Of a DNA stretch of 64,000 nucleotides, positions 32,046-40,825 are shown one piece after another. Positions within the stretch are counted from its first letter, which is position 1; every line of letters begins with the position of its first letter. Source of the stretch: Oscillospiraceae bacterium (GTDB lineage Bacteria; Bacillota; Clostridia; Oscillospirales; SIG627). Made by a program: the position numbers and the translations under genes. The stretch lies in contig JAYFRN010000001.1 in NCBI GenBank assembly GCA_034925865.1, positions 1-64,000 of the forward strand, in the 5' to 3' direction. The notes beneath the pieces were generated by a model, which was given only the letters and a program-made list of their open reading frames with translations, searched no databases and was not told the DNA's origin.

Positions 32046-35000
32046 CATCATCCTCCCAGAACAGAAGACCAACTTCGGGATTGTTTCTTGCCATTTTTAG
32101 CAATATATCCTTAAGTGATTCCGGAGATTTACCTTGTATTTTTTCAACTATCTGTGGAGCAATAGCACACTTATATTGGTCACTAATAAAGTCGTTTAGA
32201 TCTGGCTTTCTGGGCCATCTGTTAGGCTGGTCACCATACCGGCTATGCATAAAAGCAAGTAGAGAAGCGAGGCCTATTTCAAATTTCGCATAACGGCTCG
32301 GTACCGCTTCCTTTTTAAATGCAATTTGGCAATCTGCTATGCTCAGTGGTTGACAGGTATGTAAAAAGTCTAGATACTCGCTCAGTTTATCAGTTGAGAA
32401 AGTCCCTGGGTTTTGAACAGCACTGATTATTGAAGTGGCATCAACTGTGTGACCAAGAAGGTAATATGCTGGTACATTGTTGTTTTGAGCCCATATATCA
32501 GGTGAACTAACCTGTGACAGCCTTTTCCATTCTTCTATGAGATTGTGCTCCACAGAAGCCTTCTGCAGAGCCGTCAGCTTCTGCATGGCACTTGTGATAA
32601 AAGCCCCTTCGCTTGAGGAGAAGCCATCGTTGGTATTGTTAAGTATTTCCATTACGACCCTATCTTCAACGCCCGGCACACTGAGGCAATCTCTGATAAT
32701 CTTAATGCTGGCAGTTTTTTTAGTGTCAAAGAACAAGGCTTTAATTGTATCTATGATGTTTTCCATAGCCGCAGCCAGTTCCGCAGCAGGTTCTCCCTTT
32801 TGAAACACCTTAATAAAGGCGCCTATAGAAGGGAATGCCGACTGCAACATAGTCGCAGGAACTTTGTTAATGACCTGCACCGCATTGCTTAGCACATTAC
32901 GTACTTCTTTATAAGTTGAAAAGCCATTCATATCATACAGCAATTGTGCCATCTGAATCACGTGATACTCTGATGCAGTTTCATCAATCTCACGACCAAT
33001 ATCCGTCTGATTCCAAAGTATCCCCGCGCTTATTCTGGCCTTATCAAGGATAGAATCGCAATAAGCATGAGAATTATCACCAAGCGATTCAGCTAAAGCC
33101 TTTAAAGAGGGCGCATTCTGATCGACATATTGTTGGAAGGCAAGCACAAAATAGTGCTCTTGAATGTATTGCGAAATCTCATAAACTATTTCAGTATTTG
33201 CAAGGATTGCTTGTCCAATGCTTTCAATTGCTGCAGTTTTTTCTTCGGCTTTCCCTTTCGAACTGATAACACAAGCGTCACATACAGATCTCAGAATGCT
33301 GTCTATTTTGTCTGCGTTATCTGCACCATTGCTACGTATGTATGCAGGAAGAATCCATAGAGGAACACGATGTGAAACCTCTTCTACTTTACTCTGAATC
33401 TGCAATAAGGTGTTGGATAATGTTGTATCCTGAATTGGTATGCATCCAAACATTTTTGGTGCATACTCAATAAACGCTCGTTGTTCTTTTGACAAGCGGC
33501 AAATCAATTTTTCAAGTTTGATATTATCCTGCCCATCATCTTTAACTACGGTTTCTATAATCTCTGAAAGCGTATCGGCATCCAGTGGGTGATTCATCTG
33601 TCCATTTTCCCACTGATAGTTTTTATCGAGTAACCCTCTTAGAACGCAGCCAAGGACGAAAGCTGATAGTACATTGTTTTTCATGCCAAAAGGAGCACAT
33701 TGAAGTTCAATATATACTTTCCGAACAGACAAGGAACTTCCTTTGCTCAGAGTATTAGCGATTTTCTTGTCAAACAGTGCTTTGATACGAGCTAATGGAT
33801 GGTTCGGATTTTGCGTATACCAAGTATCTTCCAGTGTGATGCCTTGCTTTTTAAATACATCTACAAGTTGTTTAAACTGATCGGACGCAGCATTGTATTG
33901 TATTCCTGCGTTCGCCCAGCTCTTTAAGCCTTTTTCCGAGTATGCGCTTACCCAGACGGTAAGGCAATCAACACAGCCGGGGAGTTTACACTTTTCATAA
34001 TCGGAGATCAAAGTAGAAAATTCCGACCATGAGAGGTCTTGTGAAATAACAGCGCCGTTCACAACGGTATAGCATCGTAATTTTCTTGCTGCGTTTTTTA
34101 GTTCTGCGCACCATTCACATTCGATGCGCTCATATGCTGTCTTTATTTGTCTTTTTGCCTGATCATTATTTTCAAGAAGATATTGTGCATATTGGGTCAC
34201 ATATTCGCTCCACATCTCTGAATTTTTTCCGCAGAATGTGCTTTCAGGGAAGGTGAAGAACATGATTCTGTGGTCGCGCAGTTGTTTTAGTATTGTTTCG
34301 ATTTTTTCTGGTATCAGGAGTTGCTCTGCCTTGTTCTTTGCAATAACATACCAGAGGCAAATAGACCCGTTATCTCTGTTCTGAGTTTGACCTTCGCTGT
34401 ATTTTGCTCGTGTTGACGCTTGAATATATGTCAGCGTGGTATGGTTGACATCGCTGACTCGAATATCAAAACGGTTAGCGGAATGCTTTATCCTTGCGCT
34501 TTGGGTATGCTTAGTAAGAGCCTCGTTCACCTTTGTAGAAATCAACTCGTCAAACTTTGGCTCTAATTCTTTTATTTTATTTTGCAAGTCGACGCCCTGT
34601 ACAGAAGAGGCATAGAGCTCTATGTTATCGTTAACGACAGAAAAACAATGTTTGTCTCTAAGAAAGTAAATAATACCTCGGATATTAATCATTGCGCCAT
34701 CACCTTGAAATGACAGCTCAACATTTCGTACTGTAGGTCTCAGTTTCTCATCGCCATCAGGATTGAGCCTTGAAAGAAGGCAGAAAAGAAGCACAGCTTT
34801 TAGAACGCGGATTTCTTCATCATCATCACTACGATTTTGAAAATCGCGCATCTTGATACGTTCATATTCAGAGCGAATACTTACAATCTCTTTGTTAATA
34901 CTTAGGTCATCGCGCTCGATAAAGTATTTCCAAAGATAGTCTACGGTTAAGAACTGTTTGTTCGGGATTCCTGGGCCACCACTACGAATAAAATCCTGAA

Positions 35001-36237
35001 ATTCTCTTCCGTCTGCGCTACCTTTTAGATATTCAAATATGCTGCGCTGGTTAGAACGTGCAGACTCAGAAAGATGTTTCAATAAAAAGGCAGCCATTGG
35101 GTGAATCGGCAGAATATCGTAAAATGACTGGTTACTCACAACCTCATTGGAGAACTGCCCAGCGACGGCAGATACGCTCTGCCAAAGAATATCCTTTTCC
35201 TCTTTCCACTTGTCCGCCGCCTTTGGGTCAGGATTCTCATGAATAGCATTGTGCGCAAGCCTGAACGCAGTATCGTTTGGCATCTGCAGATTTCTTGTAT
35301 AAAAGCGTTCTTCTGCTCTGCCTGCGGTAGCCGAAGTTTCCGACCAAAAGGCATCAAGTTTCAAATGCGTTACTGGCACTAAATAGAAGCGGTTAATGCC
35401 GGGCGCTTCTGTTACTTCCTCGAAGGTCTTCAAATGCGCAATGTTTTCTTCGACGAACTCAGAAAATTCGTCGAAGATATAGATAACACGCTCTATGTGG
35501 TTTTCTTTTCGTATGGCTGTAATCCATTGCCTGAATGTGTTGACATCCATGTTTAGAAAGATATTGTCCTCATGAAGCACTGTCTGCACGTCATCAAGTA
35601 AATGTGTCTGCGCATCTGAAGCAGAATCCGCCTGCTTCAATGTAGCAATGAGCTGGTCAGTAATCGTTATGCCGGAATGCAGATAAGCAAGGCTACTCTG
35701 AATCCTATCACGAGTATCAAAGAAATGCTGACCCTCGCGTTCTAGTCGCGAAATTACAATATCAAGGTTTCCCTTTGAGGGAACAACCATTCCACGCTCT
35801 TTGAGCGTAGCGATAATCCCTTTTTCCAACCTGACCAGAAACTCTTCGTTGGGCCCGACGCCAGAAGCGTTGTAATCATAGATAACGAGCGTTCCTTCCT
35901 TACGACAAGCAAAAACCGCCGCCTCCAATGAGTCGCGGTCTGACATCGACTTTTTCTTTTCTTCAAACCAGCGTCTTACGCGCTCTTCTTCATCCATAAA
36001 CAGTTTTTGCGTAACAAGAGACGCATTGCTTTTTCCGGTGCCATAATTACCCGTAAGCCATACGGATTTTCCGCCGGTTTTAATGCCATCAAGCAATGTC
36101 TGAAGAAACTCAATATAACGTTTGTGGGGATAGAAATCCAGCCATGTATCGGGAGTCTCATTTATAGCTTCCCGTGTCATATTGGCCCGGTATCCTTCAG
36201 GTATGCTGATATAATCGGCGTAATGCTTCAGTTCCAT
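32029..36237 (-). CDS. brxC: BrxC-type ATPase (BREX type 4)
   Basis: A 1402-residue protein, the largest of the window. An N-terminal P-loop domain has Walker A GNYGTGKSN (63-71) and Walker B VIYIFDEFSEFVEEN (about 250-264), in the style of large STAND/ORC-like BREX ATPases. The rest is a long helical body with CVDCLTVWVS and a CSVC-like cysteine (CDACVIS) but no other catalytic motif that I can see. GGAGG lies eight bases before ATG. The position between BrxP and PglZ is that of BrxC4 in type 4 BREX. It is probably the ATP-driven core to which PglZ and BrxL attach. Confidence 0.9.
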   Translation of the reverse strand: MELKHYADYISIPEGYRANMTREAINETPDTWLDFYPHKRYIEFLQTLLDGIKTGGKSVWLTGNYGTGKSNASLVTQKLFMDEEERVRRWFEEKKKSMSDRDSLEAAVFACRKEGTLVIYDYNASGVGPNEEFLVRLEKGIIATLKERGMVVPSKGNLDIVISRLEREGQHFFDTRDRIQSSLAYLHSGITITDQLIATLKQADSASDAQTHLLDDVQTVLHEDNIFLNMDVNTFRQWITAIRKENHIERVIYIFDEFSEFVEENIAHLKTFEEVTEAPGINRFYLVPVTHLKLDAFWSETSATAGRAEERFYTRNLQMPNDTAFRLAHNAIHENPDPKAADKWKEEKDILWQSVSAVAGQFSNEVVSNQSFYDILPIHPMAAFLLKHLSESARSNQRSIFEYLKGSADGREFQDFIRSGGPGIPNKQFLTVDYLWKYFIERDDLSINKEIVSIRSEYERIKMRDFQNRSDDDEEIRVLKAVLLFCLLSRLNPDGDEKLRPTVRNVELSFQGDGAMINIRGIIYFLRDKHCFSVVNDNIELYASSVQGVDLQNKIKELEPKFDELISTKVNEALTKHTQSARIKHSANRFDIRVSDVNHTTLTYIQASTRAKYSEGQTQNRDNGSICLWYVIAKNKAEQLLIPEKIETILKQLRDHRIMFFTFPESTFCGKNSEMWSEYVTQYAQYLLENNDQAKRQIKTAYERIECEWCAELKNAARKLRCYTVVNGAVISQDLSWSEFSTLISDYEKCKLPGCVDCLTVWVSAYSEKGLKSWANAGIQYNAASDQFKQLVDVFKKQGITLEDTWYTQNPNHPLARIKALFDKKIANTLSKGSSLSVRKVYIELQCAPFGMKNNVLSAFVLGCVLRGLLDKNYQWENGQMNHPLDADTLSEIIETVVKDDGQDNIKLEKLICRLSKEQRAFIEYAPKMFGCIPIQDTTLSNTLLQIQSKVEEVSHRVPLWILPAYIRSNGADNADKIDSILRSVCDACVISSKGKAEEKTAAIESIGQAILANTEIVYEISQYIQEHYFVLAFQQYVDQNAPSLKALAESLGDNSHAYCDSILDKARISAGILWNQTDIGREIDETASEYHVIQMAQLLYDMNGFSTYKEVRNVLSNAVQVINKVPATMLQSAFPSIGAFIKVFQKGEPAAELAAAMENIIDTIKALFFDTKKTASIKIIRDCLSVPGVEDRVVMEILNNTNDGFSSSEGAFITSAMQKLTALQKASVEHNLIEEWKRLSQVSSPDIWAQNNNVPAYYLLGHTVDATSIISAVQNPGTFSTDKLSEYLDFLHTCQPLSIADCQIAFKKEAVPSRYAKFEIGLASLLAFMHSRYGDQPNRWPRKPDLNDFISDQYKCAIAPQIVEKIQGKSPESLKDILLKMARNNPEVGLLFWEDDDGIHR

Positions 36238-36240
36238 GGT

Positions 36241-38613
36241 TTATCCCTCCAAAGCTAATGAAATGATGTCGTCCGCACTGTGCTTGTCTGGAAACACGCT
36301 AAATCCATCGTTCCCGTGTGCAAAGGTCGTGGAAATGTAGTCAGGATATTTGGTATAAAGCCCATTGCACTGTCGCTTAAAAGTTTCAATCGGAATACCA
36401 AAGGCCACAAGAGGTGAAACGTAGGAAGAATTTACATCCGCATCAAACATCTCTCGGATTGAAAATCCGCTGCGTCCGGTCATCTCTGCGATTAAGTAGA
36501 GACTGTAAAGAATGGTTAACGAATCCACATTCTTTGATTTGCGAGTGATGGCATTTACATTTTTTCCCTTATAATCAATATATGTTACTGCATTATCTCC
36601 GCCGAGCGGAGATTTCGTGAGCATATCTTTTAATGCTGCAAGTCCACCGTCAATCGATTTACCAAGATTGGGATACGTCTCTGCCAGCTTGTTTGCAAGG
36701 TCATCGGTCGTATATGAAATATCAATGTTTGTAGCAGAGACAAACCATTTCAACAAAATTGCATTATTTACAAGGGCTATCCAGATGAACTCCCATCCGA
36801 TGGCACAGCTACCACCATGTTTTTCAAAAAGATCAACCAGTACTGTTGACTTTTTACTTTTAGGTTCAACCAGTCTCGCTTGCTGGAACCAAGCACTCGC
36901 TGATTCTACCATCTTTTTTCCGAGTGGATGCTCACTATTCCAAGGGAAAAATTCATCACGCTTTTCAACCAAGGCGGAAATCCATAAATAACGGTCTCTT
37001 TCCCGCAGACCAAAGTTGTTATATCGATTGATCCCGCTCATTTTTCCGGATTCGCTATCTGATTTATACATTGATTTGTACCTCCAACACGAAACATCAA
37101 TATGATAGCATTTATGGCACTTAACACATTTTACTCCATCAATCTTTATATGACCGTCTTCCGAAGAAATCGCACCTGTATTGCATTCTGCTTCACAAGC
37201 ATGGCAGTTAATGCAAGCGCTAACTTTACGGAGCATAGCTCTAATCAGCGATAGCATTGCCAATTGCTCATCTCTACTTCTAAAGTGAAACGTTACGCGT
37301 GCCCCACCATTGACAGTTTCCGAATAAACAAATGGTATTCCGTCACCCGGCTTCTTAGGCAACTCCAGCGCAGTTTGTCCGGAATCACGTTCAACAACTA
37401 CATTGCCCAATGTTTTTATCCATTCAAAAAACAGTGTTTTCGTAAAATATGTGCTTTGAAAACTTGAAATTAACCCATCACTTCGTTCCGTAGGGCTACT
37501 AATAGTTTTCCGTAGTACAACACCACTTTTCCGCGCCTGCCAGCCGGAGCTACCAATAAAGTCAGTTTTGTCGCCCTTGTTTCTAAACTCTTTTGCACTT
37601 GACTTAATGATAATGTCGATGTAAGGACCTATTAGATTCGGGTATACTTTCTCTATGTACCATTCATATTTGTCTGATGATTCAGGGCACATAATGCAGC
37701 CCACTCTGGGCAGGCCATAACGATAGGCTTTGTTTATTGGTAGGTTGTTCGCGAAAGTATATAGCCACAGCTCATGAGAACCCCATTCCAATATTGGCAT
37801 ACGATTGAGCTGTGAGGCGTTTTTTACCCCATCGCTACTGTCCTCATAAAATGACCGGCTGATGCTTTCATCTCCGCGAACGCCCACAAAAGCCATCACT
37901 TTGATCGCTGGTTTCTTGAGCTTCTGCTTAAGTACCATAAGAGCTGGAGTGCTTTTATTCACGGAGCAACACCACCGTATAGTTCGAGACGGCGGTCCAA
38001 ACCTCCTCCAGTTTTCCAGTGCAGTGGTGTCGGCATCTGCCTTAATAAACTCTCGCTCAGAATACCGTTTTTGCACTTCTTCCCACATTTGATATGTGTC
38101 AGGTAACTCCATATCTGTATCGCTGAAAATTACCGGCACAGAAAGCGGAAGTACGCTACTGCACAAATCAAGAAGAACGACAGAGTCTTTTCCTCCGGAG
38201 AAGGCAATATAAGCAATGTCACAGCGGCCTATATCTTTATCGAAAAGCTCCTTCATCCTGCGCTTTGCGTCTGCAACAACGAGACTCATGATTTCAGAGT
38301 TCTTTTCTACCATTAATTCTATATCAACAGGGTGTAACTTGAGTTTATTCGAAAAGGAAACTTCAATGTCAGGTTCCTTGCCGTATTGCGTATTGTTCAG
38401 CTGTGCGACTTTTTTGCCGTCAACAAGGTATGTGTTTTTTCTTGCCCAAAGGAGAGGGCGCTTTTCGCTCGGCTCATAATCAAAATAAGAGCTTAACCCT
38501 GTGATGTTGAGTTCCTCAACAAACACAGGCCGAATTTCATTTGCCACATATCTACCAGTATGCGTTGTTAGTAAATATCCACCTGTCACGGAATCCCATT
38601 CATAGGAATACAC
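36241..38613 (-). CDS. brxP: BrxP: PAPS-reductase/DndC-like protein with iron-sulfur motifs and DUF4007-like tail
   Basis: A 790-residue fusion. Residues 130-380 form an adenine-nucleotide alpha hydrolase domain of the PAPS-reductase type: PP-loop SGGKDSV (139-145), FSDTDMELP, RWCCSVNKS (213-221) and GCIMCP (305-310), the cysteine pattern seen in DndC. Residues 467-509 hold two ferredoxin-like motifs, CINCHACEAEC and CVKCHKC plus a later cysteine. From about 525 a third domain has KKMVESASAWFQQARLVEP and GWEFIWIALVNNAILLKWF, which I read as DUF4007, a domain often beside DndC-type genes. It starts with GTG right after the upstream stop (TAAGTG). In type 4 BREX this protein replaces the methylase PglX; phosphorothioate marking of DNA is inferred. 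Confidence 0.9.
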   Translation of the reverse strand: MYSYEWDSVTGGYLLTTHTGRYVANEIRPVFVEELNITGLSSYFDYEPSEKRPLLWARKNTYLVDGKKVAQLNNTQYGKEPDIEVSFSNKLKLHPVDIELMVEKNSEIMSLVVADAKRRMKELFDKDIGRCDIAYIAFSGGKDSVVLLDLCSSVLPLSVPVIFSDTDMELPDTYQMWEEVQKRYSEREFIKADADTTALENWRRFGPPSRTIRWCCSVNKSTPALMVLKQKLKKPAIKVMAFVGVRGDESISRSFYEDSSDGVKNASQLNRMPILEWGSHELWLYTFANNLPINKAYRYGLPRVGCIMCPESSDKYEWYIEKVYPNLIGPYIDIIIKSSAKEFRNKGDKTDFIGSSGWQARKSGVVLRKTISSPTERSDGLISSFQSTYFTKTLFFEWIKTLGNVVVERDSGQTALELPKKPGDGIPFVYSETVNGGARVTFHFRSRDEQLAMLSLIRAMLRKVSACINCHACEAECNTGAISSEDGHIKIDGVKCVKCHKCYHIDVSCWRYKSMYKSDSESGKMSGINRYNNFGLRERDRYLWISALVEKRDEFFPWNSEHPLGKKMVESASAWFQQARLVEPKSKKSTVLVDLFEKHGGSCAIGWEFIWIALVNNAILLKWFVSATNIDISYTTDDLANKLAETYPNLGKSIDGGLAALKDMLTKSPLGGDNAVTYIDYKGKNVNAITRKSKNVDSLTILYSLYLIAEMTGRSGFSIREMFDADVNSSYVSPLVAFGIPIETFKRQCNGLYTKYPDYISTTFAHGNDGFSVFPDKHSADDIISLALEG

Positions 38614-40320
38614 TTAATCAGTCACCTCCGTAAATAATCCAGCTTTCCATTCGCGTGGGGGACTCGCCTTGTAGTAAAGGCTGATTAAGCGCCTAAATAC
38701 TTTATCATCGGGTATCCCATATTCTTTTTCAAAGTTCACGTTCATTTTTGTGCTCAATATAGCGTGTAAGATAGAATCAGATGCTGGTATTTCTAGGGTA
38801 CCCATATTGTCGAGTGTTTCAGCCAATTGCTGCGAAAATTCCTCCGTTAGACCCAGTGCGTCAATTGTCTGATAACACATTACATCGTTTATTTCAGTCC
38901 TTATGAGCATCTCCGAGTATGTTTTTAGTATGTAATTAATTAACTGTGTAGAACACAGCGGGAACGCATCAAGTAAATCATCTATTGTTATTACTCCTCC
39001 GTATTTGTTGTGCGCAATTTCGTATGCTTTGTCTGCAGCGGCTCCGAATAACTCATCGATGCTCTTGTCCCGCAGCCGAGCAATACGAAAACCATGTTTA
39101 CCAACACAACGAACATTCTCACCGTCAAGAAAAGAGTAGAAGTTTTCAAAGTCTGCCAAGTCTATGATAATACCATTGTTGAAACTATCCCTGTTTGCCT
39201 CATATAGTTCGTTTATCTCAAAGTATCCGATTTTTTCAAGCGCAAACTGCGCCCGACTCACAAGAGCATCGCGTTCGCTTTTTGTAGCAATTACATCGAT
39301 AATATAGTAAACCTCGTCATTACGTTTAAACAGAAGTCGCTTCATTTGCTCCTGAATCTTTTCGGTCACTTCACACCTAGCTTTTTCTGATAATAGGCGA
39401 AGTGATGTAGTGCTGAAAACAAATCCGTTTGCGTAATCATTTTTTATTACTTTCATGATTTCATTGTATGTTTGAATATTATCGCTTGCTTTAATTACCA
39501 TAGGAGATCTTTCTCCGGCTTTATACTGATATGTAATGTGGACATCGGAAAATGCAACTCCACATCTTTTACAGAGTCGTCCAATAAGCTCAACAAGCAC
39601 GGGTATGGAGAAATTCACATATACCCAGTACCCGTTCGAGAGCTGACGGCAGCTTCCTTCCGGCTTTTCTTTCAATAACGTTGGGCGCTTGCTCCCTGGC
39701 TGGAGATTGTACTTATAGAGCTCACGAATATTGCTACGCTCGTCTGTTAAAAATTTTTCTAACAAATTGATGAGAATATCGCGCCATGTGCGTCCCTCAA
39801 TTATTTCACCTTCAACAACACACTGTACAAGGTCACACCCCATGTAACGTTCAGGATGCGCAAAGTCAAGTATTTGGCCGATATCCTCGGCCACAATATC
39901 TTTCCTATGTTCTGGGAAATTAGCACCTTTGCTCTGGCAAAATGGCTCTTCTGAGATTACAAATTCTAAGCTTTTATTTCTCAGTTTTACCGCATGTTTT
40001 GCGCTTTCTTTTACGCTTTTACAAATATAGCTGTGGTATTGGTCAAATGCCATGAACAACTCATTTTTATGTTCTTTATTTAGCGCTCGGGCACTATCAT
40101 CTTTTACCATGTGTTTTTTTAGTATAGCCAATAAATCTCCGCTATCTATCTCGAAAATACTTACACTTTGGTATCTGTCAATGCAGTAATCCGATATGAA
40201 CGAAAGAGCGACTAAATAGCTATTAATTTGTGCATCAGAAAACTTCTTCTTTTTTAGCCATGCTGAAAATGCGTCTGCGTTTCTATCATCGGTATAAAAA
40301 TTAGTTGTATTTATATTCAT
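38614..40320 (-). CDS. first gene of the defence operon, unknown
   Basis: A 568-residue protein with a strong GGAGG site. I do not recognise a family as a whole. The first 100 residues (AFSAWLKKKKFSDAQINSYLVALSFI, read in part) resemble the helical SAM-like core-binding domain of tyrosine recombinases, which binds DNA, but no integrase catalytic residues follow. The middle has PEGSCRQLSNGYWVYVNFS and an alpha/beta region, the C-terminal third has a helix-turn-helix-like stretch (GGVITIDDLLDAFP, then CSTQLINYILKTY). It may be the DNA-recognition or regulatory part of the system. It directly abuts brxP and is read from the promoter at 40414-40442. Confidence 0.75.
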   Translation of the reverse strand: MNINTTNFYTDDRNADAFSAWLKKKKFSDAQINSYLVALSFISDYCIDRYQSVSIFEIDSGDLLAILKKHMVKDDSARALNKEHKNELFMAFDQYHSYICKSVKESAKHAVKLRNKSLEFVISEEPFCQSKGANFPEHRKDIVAEDIGQILDFAHPERYMGCDLVQCVVEGEIIEGRTWRDILINLLEKFLTDERSNIRELYKYNLQPGSKRPTLLKEKPEGSCRQLSNGYWVYVNFSIPVLVELIGRLCKRCGVAFSDVHITYQYKAGERSPMVIKASDNIQTYNEIMKVIKNDYANGFVFSTTSLRLLSEKARCEVTEKIQEQMKRLLFKRNDEVYYIIDVIATKSERDALVSRAQFALEKIGYFEINELYEANRDSFNNGIIIDLADFENFYSFLDGENVRCVGKHGFRIARLRDKSIDELFGAAADKAYEIAHNKYGGVITIDDLLDAFPLCSTQLINYILKTYSEMLIRTEINDVMCYQTIDALGLTEEFSQQLAETLDNMGTLEIPASDSILHAILSTKMNVNFEKEYGIPDDKVFRRLISLYYKASPPREWKAGLFTEVTD

Positions 40321-40323
40321 ACT

Positions 40324-40509
40324 CTATACCTCCATATTACAGTAGTTAAAAGCGAATAGTAGTTCGTAAATGGTGCTACCAAGCTTAGCAAGCAAAGCTG
40401 CTCTTTTACTGCTTTTATCAGTTCTATATAGTTTTTTGTCAATTAGAAACTTCCACAGTTTATCATAAATTTTCGTTATTAAACATCTTGTAAAACTTCT
40501 TTGCTTCAA
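40324..40509 (-). pseudogene. remnant of an XRE-type regulator
   Basis: A 61-codon frame opened by TTG and without a ribosome binding site. The segment IYDKLWKFLIDKKLYRTD resembles the first helices of short XRE regulators (I-x-Y-D-K-L-W-K-L-L-I-D-K), but the rest of the HTH is lost and the reading continues into unrelated residues, ending in MEV within the ribosome binding site of the next gene. The promoter of the defence operon now lies inside it. It is probably the decayed former regulator. Confidence 0.45.
40414..40442 (-). promoter_or_regulatory. promoter of the defence operon
   Basis: Minus-strand TTGACA (40442-40437), 17 bases, GATAAA (40419-40414); the start would be about 90 bases before the first ATG at 40320. 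Confidence 0.6.
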
Positions 40510-40598
40510 AAATCTCTATTATGTTTATTTTATATCATAATGTCCCTAAAATCAACTATATTAAATTATAATTTGTCGATTTTATTTATTTTTAGCCT

Positions 40599-40640
40599 TA
40601 CCCCCCGCTTTGATAGAATGATCACAGCGGGGGTATTTTT
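40599..40640 (+). terminator. terminator-like hairpin between divergent units
   Basis: CCCCCGCT (40602-40609) pairs with AGCGGGGG (40626-40633) and is followed by TATTTTTA on the plus strand. No plus-strand gene precedes it, so it probably insulates the DUF932 promoter from read-through. Confidence 0.65.
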
Positions 40641-40702
40641 ATATAAAAGCTTCAATGCGGAGCCAAATATATTAAAATATTTGAAATATTTCTTAAAATC
40701 AC

Positions 40703-40731
40703 TTGACAAAGCCCCGTAACGGAGCTATAAT
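40703..40731 (+). promoter_or_regulatory. consensus promoter of the DUF932 gene, with operator-like spacer
   Basis: TTGACA (40703-40708), 17 bases, TATAAT (40726-40731): a perfect sigma-A consensus. The spacer contains CCGTAACGG (40714-40722), the reverse complement of the CCGTTACGG in the two 46-base repeats near the RHH genes. A perfect consensus promoter in a prophage is likely to be repressed. Confidence 0.85.
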
Positions 40732-40825
40732 TCACTCAAGATCAAGTTATACAGACCCAGAAAGAAACAATATGTAAAATACAACCGAGCGGGAGCGGAT
40801 AACTCCCGCAGAAATGGAGAATATG

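Noticed and set aside
27129..40320. A canonical Dnd (DndBCDE) or Ssp phosphorothioation system, or DISARM.
   Set aside because: Only a DndC-like domain and a desulfurase are present; DndB, DndD, DndE, SspB-E and the DISARM helicase and DUF1998 genes are absent, while PglZ, BrxC and BrxL point to BREX.
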